Positions 36,892-45,722 of a DNA stretch of 64,000 nucleotides are shown in pieces (the first letter of the stretch is position 1; each line of letters opens with the position of its first letter). The stretch covers positions 225,200 to 289,199 of the forward strand of contig CACIJY010000001.1 of assembly GCA_902587095.1 (NCBI GenBank), written 5' to 3'. A program made the position numbers and the translations under genes. The stretch comes from an uncultured Pelagibacteraceae bacterium. GTDB taxonomy: Bacteria; Pseudomonadota; Alphaproteobacteria; Pelagibacterales; Pelagibacteraceae. A model generated the notes under the pieces. The model was not told the DNA's origin. It ran no database searches and was given only the letters and a program-made list of their open reading frames with translations.

Positions 36892-37178
36892 TAGCTATAT
36901 TTTATTTATCATTACAAATCTTAAAATTATATTCTTATATTGTTATAGCTAACGTTATAATTAGCTGGCTAGTTGCTTTTAATGTTTTAAATACTACAAA
37001 TCGATTTGTTTATTTAGTTTTGGATTTTACATACAGACTAACAGAACCTTTTTTAAGAAAGATTAGAGGTTTTCTACCTAATCTGGGTGCTATCGATATA
37101 TCCCCGGTCATCCTTCTTTTGTTGATATGGTTTATAGAAATGTGTATGAAACTTTATATAGCACCATTAATTTTTTAA
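36888..37178 (+). CDS. YggT family membrane protein
   Basis: YggT proteins are small inner-membrane proteins linked loosely to osmotic tolerance and cell-division neighbourhoods; the mechanism is unknown. The 96-residue protein has two membrane segments flanking the signature YRLTEPFLRKIRGFLPNLGA then IDISPVILLLLI. It overlaps mscS by 4 bp and precedes folD by 6 bp. Confidence 0.92.
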   Translation: MIAIFYLSLQILKLYSYIVIANVIISWLVAFNVLNTTNRFVYLVLDFTYRLTEPFLRKIRGFLPNLGAIDISPVILLLLIWFIEMCMKLYIAPLIF

Positions 37179-37184
37179 TTTAAA

Positions 37185-38030
37185 ATGACTATAATAGACG
37201 GAAAAAAAACTGCTGCGGATTTAAGATCAAATTTAAAAAATGAAGTAGATAATCTAAAAAAAAAATTTAATAGAGTTCCAGGCTTAACCGTAATACTTAT
37301 AGGTGAATATGCGCCAAGCAAAATTTATGTACGGAATAAAGAAAAATCAGCAGTAGAAATTGGTCTGAAATCAGAAATTGTTAAGTATCCCGATACAGTA
37401 GATGAAAAAACTGTTTTAGAAAAAATTAGTGAACTTAATAAGGATGAAAATGTCTCTGGTATTTTGGTACAGTTGCCTCTTCCAAAACATATTAATAACA
37501 AAAAAATTATAGACGCAATTGATCCAAACAAAGATGTAGATGGTTTTCATCCTAATAATGTAGGAAATTTGTCATCTGGCTATGAAAGCTCTATTCCTTG
37601 TACTCCCCTCGGATGTCATTTTTTGATTAAAAAAATAGAGCCAAATTTAAATGGAAAAAAAGCAGTTGTTTTAGGTAGATCTAATTTAAATGGAAAACCA
37701 ATGACACAACTTTTATTAAAGGAAAATTGCACTGTAACAATCGCTCATTCAAAAACAAAAAATTTAAGAGAAGAATGTCTAAAAGCAGATATTTTAGTAG
37801 TTGCAGTTGGAATTCCAAAACTTGTGAAAGGTGACTGGGTTAAAAAAGGGTCTATAGTAATTGACGTCGGAATTAATAAAACCGAAGAAGGAATAGTTGG
37901 TGATGTTGATTTTGACGAGGTTTCAAAACATGCAAAAGCAATTACGCCAGTTCCAGGCGGAGTTGGACCAATGACTATCGCTTGTTTATTAAAAAATACA
38001 ATAGAATGTTTTAAAAGATCATTACTCTAA
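37185..38030 (+). CDS. folD: Methylenetetrahydrofolate dehydrogenase/cyclohydrolase
   Basis: FolD interconverts 5,10-methylene-THF, methenyl-THF and 10-formyl-THF. The 281-residue protein contains APSKIYVRNKEKSAVEIG (catalytic Lys), GILVQLPLPKHI, DVDGFHPNN, PCTPLGC, VVLGRSNLNGKPM and PVPGGVGPMT. In SAR11-type cells it links one-carbon oxidation of methylated compounds to NADPH; that link is from general knowledge. It overlaps the convergent TPR gene by 9 bp. Confidence 0.97.
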   Translation: MTIIDGKKTAADLRSNLKNEVDNLKKKFNRVPGLTVILIGEYAPSKIYVRNKEKSAVEIGLKSEIVKYPDTVDEKTVLEKISELNKDENVSGILVQLPLPKHINNKKIIDAIDPNKDVDGFHPNNVGNLSSGYESSIPCTPLGCHFLIKKIEPNLNGKKAVVLGRSNLNGKPMTQLLLKENCTVTIAHSKTKNLREECLKADILVVAVGIPKLVKGDWVKKGSIVIDVGINKTEEGIVGDVDFDEVSKHAKAITPVPGGVGPMTIACLLKNTIECFKRSLL

Positions 38031-39698
38031 ACCAAGAAGTATTTGATTAAATTCCTCACCTGCTTTCGTAGTATTGAATAGTTTTTCATTAGCTTTCTTT
38101 TGATAGTATTTTTTTATTTCTAATAAATTATCACTATTTGCGATATCGATTGCTAACTCTACATATTCATTTTTACTTTTAACTATCGGTGGTTTCTCAA
38201 TTTCCATCTGCATATAAGCAGCACTAACAATTCTAGATTTTATAAACTTAGTTGGCATAGTGACTGTTGGTGTTCCATATACCATGGATTCGTGAAATGA
38301 GTTACCTGCGCCAAAATACAATGGATCTAATAATACTGATGATGTTCCTAAGTGATTTATGTAATTATCTCTACTAAGTGGATCAAGAAAAATAACCCTA
38401 TCTATATCGAAAAGTTTAATTTTCTTGAAACGCTCAATTAATTTATTGAAATAAATTTTATTGTTATCTTTAATTAAATATAAAACACCTTTTTTATCTT
38501 TTTTTAGTATTTCAGCTAAAATATGATCAAATTCAGGATGAAACTTAAACATTGTTTGCGGACAGGAGTAAATATTATTTTTAGATAATTCAGAATCATT
38601 TATTTTTTGTTTAATTTTTGGTACTTCATAAATCATTGGTAAGTGATCCATCAATAATAGTTTTTCAGAGTAGCTTTTTGAAGTTTCATCTGTAATTAAA
38701 CTTTTAGAACATAGAAAAAAATCTATACTTTCACTACCTGTTGTTTCAGGATGACCCCATGACATTATTTGATGTTTGGCAAGTCTGATTAAAGACAAAT
38801 AATACATCTCAACTGACATACCAATATCTGGATAAAATAAAATATTGAATTTTTCTTTTTTAAAAAAATCAATTTTCTCTCCTAATTTTTCTGGAAGTCT
38901 AATATTTTTTAAAAAACCATTTTTTTCTTTTTCAATAAATTCATTAAAAAGTTTGCTGGTCTTTGTTTTTTTAGAATGTAGTATAAAAATATTAAATTTT
39001 GTTTGGTCTAGACTAAAAATAATATTCTTAAATAATTTACCGATTGTATGATTAGTGAAAAATTCTGATATAAAACCTATTTTTATTTTTTCGTTTTCTT
39101 TTTTTTTAACAACACAATTTTCATTTAATTCTTTATAAATTTTTCTTAAAGCTTTTACACTTTTGATATTTAGTTCAAGATTATCATGTTGATTATAAGA
39201 TGACTCATAGTGAGGGGTTTGAATTATCTGATCATTGTCGTATTCTAGTTGTTCACTATTTTGTAAAATTTGATCATAACAGTTGCTTATTTTTGTTCTA
39301 AATTTATCAATTTCTTTGTTATCTTTTACAACTACAGGAAACAATAATTCTTTTTGATATTTCCACTTGGGATTCATTAAATTTTTACTTAAACCTTCCT
39401 CAATTAGATTAATCATCTCATCAATTTTGTCCTGGTTTTTCAAAATCGATGCATAAAATTGATAAACATAAGGCTCTTTTTCATTTAATTTTAAAACTTT
39501 TTTGACTGTATTTTCTGCGTTGTGAAAGTCTCCAGAAAAAGCATACGCGTGCAGTAAATTTCTTAAAACAGATAAATTTTCTGGAAAATGAGCTAGGATC
39601 TTATTGAATAGTTCGATCGATTTAGAGTAATTTTTATTTTGCAGATGATTATAAGCAATTTTAAATAATTCTTCTGTAGAAATTTTATTCACGACCAA
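38022..39698 (-). CDS. TPR protein with divergent GT41-like glycosyltransferase domain
   Basis: The 558-residue protein has about three N-terminal TPR repeats (residues 5-110) and a C-terminal GT-B region with GT41-like landmarks: KIGFISEFFTNHTIGKLFKN, MSWGHPETTGSESIDFFL, a YSCPQTMFKFHPEFDHILAE segment and LLDPLYFGAGNSFHESMVYG then TPTVTMP. It differs clearly from the standard GT41 gene at 31117 and lies closer to HMW1C/COG3914-like enzymes by eye. Donor and acceptor are unknown. Confidence 0.82.
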   Translation of the reverse strand: MVVNKISTEELFKIAYNHLQNKNYSKSIELFNKILAHFPENLSVLRNLLHAYAFSGDFHNAENTVKKVLKLNEKEPYVYQFYASILKNQDKIDEMINLIEEGLSKNLMNPKWKYQKELLFPVVVKDNKEIDKFRTKISNCYDQILQNSEQLEYDNDQIIQTPHYESSYNQHDNLELNIKSVKALRKIYKELNENCVVKKKENEKIKIGFISEFFTNHTIGKLFKNIIFSLDQTKFNIFILHSKKTKTSKLFNEFIEKEKNGFLKNIRLPEKLGEKIDFFKKEKFNILFYPDIGMSVEMYYLSLIRLAKHQIMSWGHPETTGSESIDFFLCSKSLITDETSKSYSEKLLLMDHLPMIYEVPKIKQKINDSELSKNNIYSCPQTMFKFHPEFDHILAEILKKDKKGVLYLIKDNNKIYFNKLIERFKKIKLFDIDRVIFLDPLSRDNYINHLGTSSVLLDPLYFGAGNSFHESMVYGTPTVTMPTKFIKSRIVSAAYMQMEIEKPPIVKSKNEYVELAIDIANSDNLLEIKKYYQKKANEKLFNTTKAGEEFNQILLGLE

Positions 39699-39745
39699 GT
39701 TTGTTAATGAATAACATTACACTAATAAGAAAAAATTAAAATATA

Positions 39746-40462
39746 TTATGATAATTTAGATCTTCCACCGTCTACACCTATTATCTGACCAGTTATCCAT
39801 GAGCTATCTTCAGATAATAAAAATTGTGCCATTGCGGCAGCATCTTTTCCTTCACCTACTCTTTTCATCGGATGGGCTTTAGCTACGCCCTCTGCAATTA
39901 ATTTATTTTTTAATATTGGGTCAGCTATTTTTGATTTTGTTAAACTGGGGGCAATACAATTAACTCTAATATTAGGCGCAAACTCTGCTGCTAAAGATAC
40001 TGTTAGTCCTTCGATTGCACCTTTCACTGATGCAATAATACTATGATTTGTAAATCCTCTTTGGACAGCAACTGTTGAAAACATAACTATAGAACCTTTA
40101 TTTTTTTTTAAATTGTCCTGAAAGTTTTTAATAGTCTCAACTATTGGAAAAAAATTTAAATCAAAGCATTTCATAAAATCGTCTTTTTTAACTGCTCGAA
40201 CAGGCTTAAGATCAATAGAGCCGACACAATATGCCATACCAGCAATTTCTTGTCCCTCAAATTCATTTTTCAAATTTTTAACAGATTGTTCGTCTAAAAC
40301 ATCAACAACACTGTATTTACAACCAAGCTCAGATGATAATGCATTAAGACCATTTTCATCACGACCTATGAGGTGAACATTTTGATTTTTACTAGCCATT
40401 AATTTGGCTAAGTTTGAACCGATAGAACCTGTCGCACCAAAAATTAAATATTTTCCTGACAT
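39746..40462 (-). CDS. Atypical short-chain dehydrogenase/reductase lacking the catalytic Tyr
   Basis: A 238-residue Rossmann protein: FGATGSIGSNLAKLMASK (residues 8-25) binds NAD(P), and the C-terminal IRVNCIAPSLTKSKI and WITGQIIGVDGG are classic SDR. In the YxxxK motif the Lys is present (K147) but residue 143 is Ile instead of Tyr (SIIASVKGAIEG). So it may be non-catalytic or use other chemistry. It is divergent from the photolyase-like gene with only 28 bp between; that gap contains TATAAT. I recall similar SDRs beside cryptochrome genes in marine bacteria but cannot check. Confidence 0.87.
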   Translation of the reverse strand: MSGKYLIFGATGSIGSNLAKLMASKNQNVHLIGRDENGLNALSSELGCKYSVVDVLDEQSVKNLKNEFEGQEIAGMAYCVGSIDLKPVRAVKKDDFMKCFDLNFFPIVETIKNFQDNLKKNKGSIVMFSTVAVQRGFTNHSIIASVKGAIEGLTVSLAAEFAPNIRVNCIAPSLTKSKIADPILKNKLIAEGVAKAHPMKRVGEGKDAAAMAQFLLSEDSSWITGQIIGVDGGRSKLS

Positions 40463-40490
40463 ATCGTATAATAATATTTATAAATAAATT

Positions 40491-41984
40491 ATGAAATTGT
40501 TTATTATACTTGGAAATCAATTATTTCCATTAAAATACCTTAACCGCTTCAAAAAAGACCATCTTTTTTTTATGGCAGAAGATAATGGTTTATGTACTTA
40601 TGAAAAACATCACAAACTTAAAATCCTTTTATTTTTATCATCGATGAGATCATTTTATGAAAATTTAAAAAAAAATAGCTTTAAAATTACTTATTCCAAA
40701 ATTGAGGACTCAGCTTTCAAAGAGGATTATCTTTTAAAAATCAAAAAAACTTTAAAAAAAAATAAAATCAATGAAATTTCATGTTTTGAAATTGAAGATA
40801 AACCATTTGAAAAAAAAATTATAGATTTTTCAAAGCAAAACAAAATAAAGCTCAATATAATTACGTCTCCAATGTTTCTTAATACTAGAGACGATTTTAA
40901 ACAATATTTATCTAAATCAAAAAAACCATTTATGGCAGTTTTTTATAAAGAAACTAGAAGAAAAATGAACATCTTAATGAACGGCGAAGATCCTGTTGGT
41001 GGTAAATGGAGCTTCGATGAAGATAATAGAAAGAAACTGCCTAAAGGAACTAAAGTTCCCTCATTTCCTAAAATCAATCAAACAGCTCATACAAAAAAAC
41101 TAAAAAACATTATAGAAAAGAAATTTGCAAAACACCCTGGTTCAACAGAAAATTTTTGGTTTGCAACCGAATATAAAGACGTTCTAAAATTACTAGAATT
41201 TTTTATAAAAGAAAAATCTAATTTATTTGGAGATTATGAGGACGCTGTTGATCAAAATAATAATATATTGTTTCACAGTGCTCTCAGTCCCTACATAAAT
41301 TTGGGTTTAATAACTCCAGAAATAATTATAGAGAAAATTTTAGATAGTCATAAAAAGAAAAAGATTAGAATAAATTCTTTAGAGGGTTATATAAGACAAG
41401 TAATTGGCTGGCGAGAATTTATGAGAGGAATTTATCAAAATTTCTATAGCAGATTAGAAACTGGTAATTTTTTTAAACATAATCGTAAAATGAAACCTAC
41501 TTGGTACCAAGGAAACACAGGACTTCCACCTTTGGACTATGCGATAAAAAATGCTAATTATCATGGTTGGTCACACCACATAGAAAGACTAATGATTTTA
41601 TCAAATATTATGAATCTCTGTGAGATTAAACCAATATATGTTTACAAGTGGTTTATGGAAATGTTTGTTGACTCATCTGACTGGGTAATGTCTCCAAACG
41701 TTTATGGAATGGGATTGTTTAGTGATGGAGGAATTTTTGCTACTAAACCTTATATTTGTGGATCAAGTTATTTTCTTAAAATGATGGATTTTAAAAAAGG
41801 TGAATGGTGCAACATTATGGATGGTCTTTATTGGAGATTTATAAATAAGAACAGATCTTTTTTTTTGAAAAATCCAAGATTATCAATGATGGTAAGAATA
41901 TATGACAAAATGAATGCCCCAAGAAAAAAAGTTATATTAGCTGCGGCTGATAAGTTTATAAAGGAAAACACTAATGCCAGTTAA
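40491..41984 (+). CDS. Cryptochrome/photolyase, PhrB-related (FeS-BCP) family, Fe-S ligands absent
   Basis: The 497-residue protein starts with the family's KLFIILGNQLFPLKYL and FFMAEDNGLCTYEKHHKLKI. The FAD domain holds EGYIRQVIGWREFMRGIY, YHGWSHHIERLMILSN, SSDWVMSPNVYGMGLFSDGG and GLYWRFINKNR. Relatives such as Agrobacterium PhrB repair (6-4) photoproducts and carry a 4Fe-4S cluster bound by a CxxC pair plus two more Cys. Here that region reads KMMDFKKGEWCNIMDGLYW, with only C440 and a nearby C423, so the cluster is probably missing. It overlaps the DCC gene by 11 bp. Confidence 0.92.
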   Translation: MKLFIILGNQLFPLKYLNRFKKDHLFFMAEDNGLCTYEKHHKLKILLFLSSMRSFYENLKKNSFKITYSKIEDSAFKEDYLLKIKKTLKKNKINEISCFEIEDKPFEKKIIDFSKQNKIKLNIITSPMFLNTRDDFKQYLSKSKKPFMAVFYKETRRKMNILMNGEDPVGGKWSFDEDNRKKLPKGTKVPSFPKINQTAHTKKLKNIIEKKFAKHPGSTENFWFATEYKDVLKLLEFFIKEKSNLFGDYEDAVDQNNNILFHSALSPYINLGLITPEIIIEKILDSHKKKKIRINSLEGYIRQVIGWREFMRGIYQNFYSRLETGNFFKHNRKMKPTWYQGNTGLPPLDYAIKNANYHGWSHHIERLMILSNIMNLCEIKPIYVYKWFMEMFVDSSDWVMSPNVYGMGLFSDGGIFATKPYICGSSYFLKMMDFKKGEWCNIMDGLYWRFINKNRSFFLKNPRLSMMVRIYDKMNAPRKKVILAAADKFIKENTNAS

Positions 41985-42345
41985 AGTTTTTTTTAATAAT
42001 TCTTGCAATATTTGTAAACTCGAAATTGATCACTACAAAAAAAATTCTGATGAAAATTTAGAATGGGTTGATATTACAAACAATCAACAAGCAGTCGACT
42101 TAACATCAAAATCTAAAGAAGAACTTCTAAGAAGATTACATGTGATAGACAATGGACAAGTTATCGGAGGAGCTAAAGCATTTATAATTATCTGGTCAAA
42201 AATACCAAAATATAATTTTTTAGCAAAAATTTTAAGTTTTAAACCTTTGTTTATCTTATTTCATTACGCTTATGAATTTGTAGCTTATTTTTTATTTTTA
42301 AAAAACAAACACCAACTTAATGAAAAAACAAAACCTACCAACTAA
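41974..42345 (+). CDS. DCC-family (DUF393) thiol protein
   Basis: DCC proteins are small thioredoxin-like proteins named for a DxxCxxC motif. Here the motif is [10 protein letters not shown] (Cys11 and Cys14), with Asn in the Asp position. [22 protein letters not shown] is the rest of the signature, and a hydrophobic C-terminal stretch (about 80-105) may touch the membrane. The function is unknown; a redox role is inferred. It overlaps the photolyase gene upstream and DUF2256 downstream (26 bp). Confidence 0.9.
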   Translation: MPVKVFFNNSCNICKLEIDHYKKNSDENLEWVDITNNQQAVDLTSKSKEELLRRLHVIDNGQVIGGAKAFIIIWSKIPKYNFLAKILSFKPLFILFHYAYEFVAYFLFLKNKHQLNEKTKPTN

Positions 42346-42448
42346 GTTGTGCCCAGTTTGTGAAAGGCCCTTTAAATGGAGAAAAAAATGGAAGCTAAAC
42401 TGGGAAAAAGTTAAATATTGTTCTAAAAGATGTTCATCAAAAAGGTAA
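42320..42448 (+). CDS. DUF2256 mini-protein (42 residues, four-Cys zinc-ribbon-like)
   Basis: A tiny gene hidden between two others, translating as [20 protein letters not shown] then [20 protein letters not shown] and KR. It matches DUF2256: LPxKxCPxCxRPFxWRKKW, VKYCSxRC, with four Cys set as CxxC...CxxxC for a metal. ATG is at 42320 and TAA ends at 42448. It overlaps the DCC gene by 26 bp and the next gene by 19 bp. From memory, DUF2256 often accompanies photolyase/cryptochrome genes, fitting this site. The function is unknown. Confidence 0.93.
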   Translation: MKKQNLPTKLCPVCERPFKWRKKWKLNWEKVKYCSKRCSSKR

Positions 42449-43875
42449 ATTATTTATATAAATTTTTAATAATTTTTTTTTTAATATTACCAATTAATAT
42501 TTCTCGTGCAGAATTTTTTAAAGATATTTCAAATATAATAACGATTAATGAAAACAGGCTTAGTTATGGGGTTTCGGTTACGGATATCAATTCAGATGGA
42601 AATAATGAGTTTATAGTCACAGGTTTTGGTTATCCAAATTTAGCTTTAAGTTACGTTGATGGAAAATTAAAAAACATAATCAAAGAGGACATTTTTTTAG
42701 ATCGAGATAGAAAAACTATTGGTGTTGCAGCCTGTGATTTAGATAAAGATGGTTTTGAGGAAATTTATTTTTTAAATACGGATACCTATAGTGGAACAAA
42801 AAAATATTCTGATAGACTAATTGATAAAAACAATAATAATTTTTTTGACTTATTTGAATTAAAAAAAAATAGAGAAAATCTAAACTTAACAGCAGGTAGA
42901 TCTGTAGTTTGTGTTGATAGAAAAGGTGACGGTGAATACGGAATTTATGTAGCTAATTATGGCGGACCAACTAGATTTTATGAAATCGAAAATAACAAAA
43001 TAGTAGATAAAGCAGAAAATTTAAATTTAGATAAAGTTACTGGTGGAAGAGCAGTAGTATCAGGGCATATATTGACAGATAGAGCTGATATATTTGCAGC
43101 AAATGAAAGAGGTGCCAATTTTCTATTAAAAAATAATGACGGTAAATTTTATGATGTTGCATTCGAATATAGAGTTGATGATGTAATACAGAATGGAAGG
43201 GGAACAGCATTATCTGATATTTACTATAGAGGAAGATTAGATATTTTGAGCGGTAATTGGCTTGGTTATCATAGAGCGTATGTTTTAGAAAAAAATGAAT
43301 TTAAGGATATAGGAAACAAAGCTTTCGATAAACCATCTAGAATAAGAACAATTATCTCTGCTGATTTTGACAATGATGGATATGATGAAGTTTTTATGAA
43401 CAATATCGCAGAACCAAACAAATTATTTAAAATAAATGAAGATGGAAAATTTGAGGAAATAAAATTAAAAACGGCGCTTGAGATTGAAGGATATGGTACT
43501 GGAGCAGCTGTAGCAGATATTGATAATGATGGAATTTTAGAATTATTAGTTTCTCACGGGGAGAGCAAAGCTCAGCCTTTGACATTGTATAAAGCAAAAG
43601 TAAAAAAAAATAGTAAATATTTAAGGATCAAGCCCATCAATAAATTTGGAGCACCTGCTAGGGGAGCAACAGTAACGCTAATGTCGAATCAAAGAAAGCA
43701 CTCAAAAACAATAGATGCTGGGTCTGGTTATTTATGCCAAATGGAACCTGTGGCACATTATGGAATTAGAAAAAATGAAAAAGATTTTAGAGTAGAAGTT
43801 AAATGGACCAATGGAAAAAAAGTTTTTATAGATAAAATTAAACTTAATCAAACGGTAACAATAAAACAAAAATGA
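42430..43875 (+). CDS. Exported FG-GAP/VCBS repeat protein with ASPIC/UnbV C-terminal domain
   Basis: The 481-residue protein has a signal peptide (cleavage likely near residue 28, SRA|EFF) and a seven-bladed propeller made of FG-GAP repeats with Ca-binding loops: [40 protein letters not shown] and [10 protein letters not shown]. The end (about 400-481) is an ASPIC/UnbV domain ([33 protein letters not shown]). This resembles CRTAC1-like proteins, secreted or surface adhesion-type proteins. The start overlaps DUF2256, and the stop overlaps the following exported protein by 4 bp. Confidence 0.9.
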   Translation: MFIKKVNYLYKFLIIFFLILPINISRAEFFKDISNIITINENRLSYGVSVTDINSDGNNEFIVTGFGYPNLALSYVDGKLKNIIKEDIFLDRDRKTIGVAACDLDKDGFEEIYFLNTDTYSGTKKYSDRLIDKNNNNFFDLFELKKNRENLNLTAGRSVVCVDRKGDGEYGIYVANYGGPTRFYEIENNKIVDKAENLNLDKVTGGRAVVSGHILTDRADIFAANERGANFLLKNNDGKFYDVAFEYRVDDVIQNGRGTALSDIYYRGRLDILSGNWLGYHRAYVLEKNEFKDIGNKAFDKPSRIRTIISADFDNDGYDEVFMNNIAEPNKLFKINEDGKFEEIKLKTALEIEGYGTGAAVADIDNDGILELLVSHGESKAQPLTLYKAKVKKNSKYLRIKPINKFGAPARGATVTLMSNQRKHSKTIDAGSGYLCQMEPVAHYGIRKNEKDFRVEVKWTNGKKVFIDKIKLNQTVTIKQK

Positions 43876-44561
43876 AAAATATTTTATTAAAATTTGTTTT
43901 AATTTTTGTAGTTTTTTTTCAAATCGAATTAGTTGCAGATGAAAAAAATTACCACAAAGAATTAATAACTGACTGGTCTAGGATATTTCCTGACAAAAAC
44001 AGGAATGCTGCTGGACCTAAATTTTTTAAATATATCATAGATAAAAAAATTACTTATAAAGATTTTATTGAGTTTAATAAATTATATTGTGCAGTTTCTG
44101 GATCATTAATTGATCCGGGGAGTGATTCAGAATTTTTATTTGTAAAAGAAAATAAAACAAACAATAAAATTTGCGGTAATTATTATAGGTGCTGTGTACC
44201 TTGTTCTTGCGATATCATGAAGTATTCAGAGGTTCAAAAAATGAAATATAAATTTATAGATGGCTCAAGAGAATTTTACGTTATAACAATTAAAAACCCT
44301 TGTAACAAAAGTGACTTTCCAAATAGAGTAAATAAAGAATATTTTTGTGATGGCAAAAAAATCAATAGTGATCAAGTGTATAATCTTAATGATAGAATAG
44401 TTATAGGATTATTACATAATGGAAGAAGATGTAAAAATGATGATATTGATTTAGTCAAAAATCATCAAATTACTGGTCGATACTGTGAACTAAGAAATAA
44501 TACGCCGCTAGAGGAACTAGATGCTGGTATGGGAGACATCTTCATAAAACTTGCAAGATAA
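43872..44561 (+). CDS. Exported Cys-rich protein of unknown function
   Basis: I do not recognise this 229-residue protein. It has a signal peptide (cleavage likely near residue 23 before DEKNYHKE) and ten Cys in the mature part, including GNYYRCCVPCSCDIMKYSEV, implying disulfides or metal binding in the periplasm. It overlaps the FG-GAP gene by 4 bp, so the two are probably made together and may interact. It ends 12 bp from the convergent photolyase-family gene. Confidence 0.82.
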   Translation: MKNILLKFVLIFVVFFQIELVADEKNYHKELITDWSRIFPDKNRNAAGPKFFKYIIDKKITYKDFIEFNKLYCAVSGSLIDPGSDSEFLFVKENKTNNKICGNYYRCCVPCSCDIMKYSEVQKMKYKFIDGSREFYVITIKNPCNKSDFPNRVNKEYFCDGKKINSDQVYNLNDRIVIGLLHNGRRCKNDDIDLVKNHQITGRYCELRNNTPLEELDAGMGDIFIKLAR

Positions 44562-44573
44562 ACTTAACAAAAA

Positions 44574-45716
44574 TTATGTAAAGTTTGAAATAATTTTTGG
44601 AATATAATTTTTAAAATTAAAAAAACCTTTATTGCAATATTGCCAAGAATATTGATCGAGTTTTCTATATAAAAAATTTATTTTTAAATTATTTAAATTT
44701 AGATAATCTAGGTTTTCTCCAACAGTTGGATACAATCCGATGTTTTTTTTATCAATTTTTTTAATTTGGCTTATATCAATTATTTCACAATCAATTGATT
44801 GTTCTTTTAATCTTTTTTCTTGATCTTCAAAAAGAAGGTACTTAAATTTTGATACTTTTTCATTGAGTTTGATTGATCTGTTTTCATTTTTGTTAGAGAC
44901 TAAATATATTTTTTTAAATTTACTATCTTTAAAGTCTGAGATTTCGAAAGAAAGATTATTATCAAAAATTAATAAATTAACTGGTTCAATATTTTCAGAA
45001 TTTTTAAAATCTTGTTTTATTATTGAATAAGTTCTTTGTGAAATTTTTGGAGGAGCATTTTCATTTAATTTAATATTTTTAAATCTATTATTTGTGAATT
45101 TTTTAATATTCCATTCACTTGCTAGATAATGCTTTCCTTGTGTTTGAACCCCCGCAACCCATCTCCATCCAAGAGTATTTGATGCAGCATCTCCATCAAG
45201 TAGGTGTTGCATAAAAAATTCAGCGCCAAGTTGCCAAGGTAAATTAAGTGTAAAAATCCAAATACTGGCAAACCACATTCTAGTGTGATTATGGAGGTAG
45301 TTATTATTTTTTAACTCTTTAACCCATTCATTAAAACAATCAATATTTGTTTTACCTTCCATTGCATTTCGATAATTTTTATCATCTTTATATTTTTCTT
45401 TAATATTTCTTAAATCAATTAAATAGTCACTCCAAACATTAGGTCTTAACTCTAACCATCCTTTCCAGTACGTTCTCCAAAGTACTTCCTGTATAAACTT
45501 TTCATTTTTTGAAAAAGAAAACTTCTCAAGTGATTTTTTTATAATTTCAATTTCATTAAGAACGCCATGTGTAACATAAGGTGATAAACACGATACATTA
45601 TCTCGTTTATCAGGACCAAAATCAAAATTTCTTAGCTTTGAATAATCAGAAAGATTTTTCTCAACAAAATGATTTAATCTATATATAGCTTTCGCTCTTG
45701 AGGCTTCAAAATTCAT
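44574..45716 (-). CDS. Photolyase/cryptochrome-family protein with FAD domain first and a C-terminal alpha/beta domain
   Basis: The 380-residue protein begins directly with the FAD-binding domain (residues 1-225): CLSPYVTHGVLNEIEIIKKS, FIQEVLWRTYWKGWLELRPN, NHTRMWFASIWIFTLNLPW and HLLDGDAASNTLGWRWVAGV. The usual N-terminal antenna domain is absent. Residues about 246-380 form an extra alpha/beta region (VNLLIFDNNLSFEI, KKIYLVSNKNENRS, CEIIDISQIKK) that could be a relocated antenna-like Rossmann domain; that is inference. The activity (repair or signalling) is unknown. It lies 6 bp after argG. Confidence 0.9.
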   Translation of the reverse strand: MNFEASRAKAIYRLNHFVEKNLSDYSKLRNFDFGPDKRDNVSCLSPYVTHGVLNEIEIIKKSLEKFSFSKNEKFIQEVLWRTYWKGWLELRPNVWSDYLIDLRNIKEKYKDDKNYRNAMEGKTNIDCFNEWVKELKNNNYLHNHTRMWFASIWIFTLNLPWQLGAEFFMQHLLDGDAASNTLGWRWVAGVQTQGKHYLASEWNIKKFTNNRFKNIKLNENAPPKISQRTYSIIKQDFKNSENIEPVNLLIFDNNLSFEISDFKDSKFKKIYLVSNKNENRSIKLNEKVSKFKYLLFEDQEKRLKEQSIDCEIIDISQIKKIDKKNIGLYPTVGENLDYLNLNNLKINFLYRKLDQYSWQYCNKGFFNFKNYIPKIISNFT

Positions 45717-45722
45717 ATTTCT

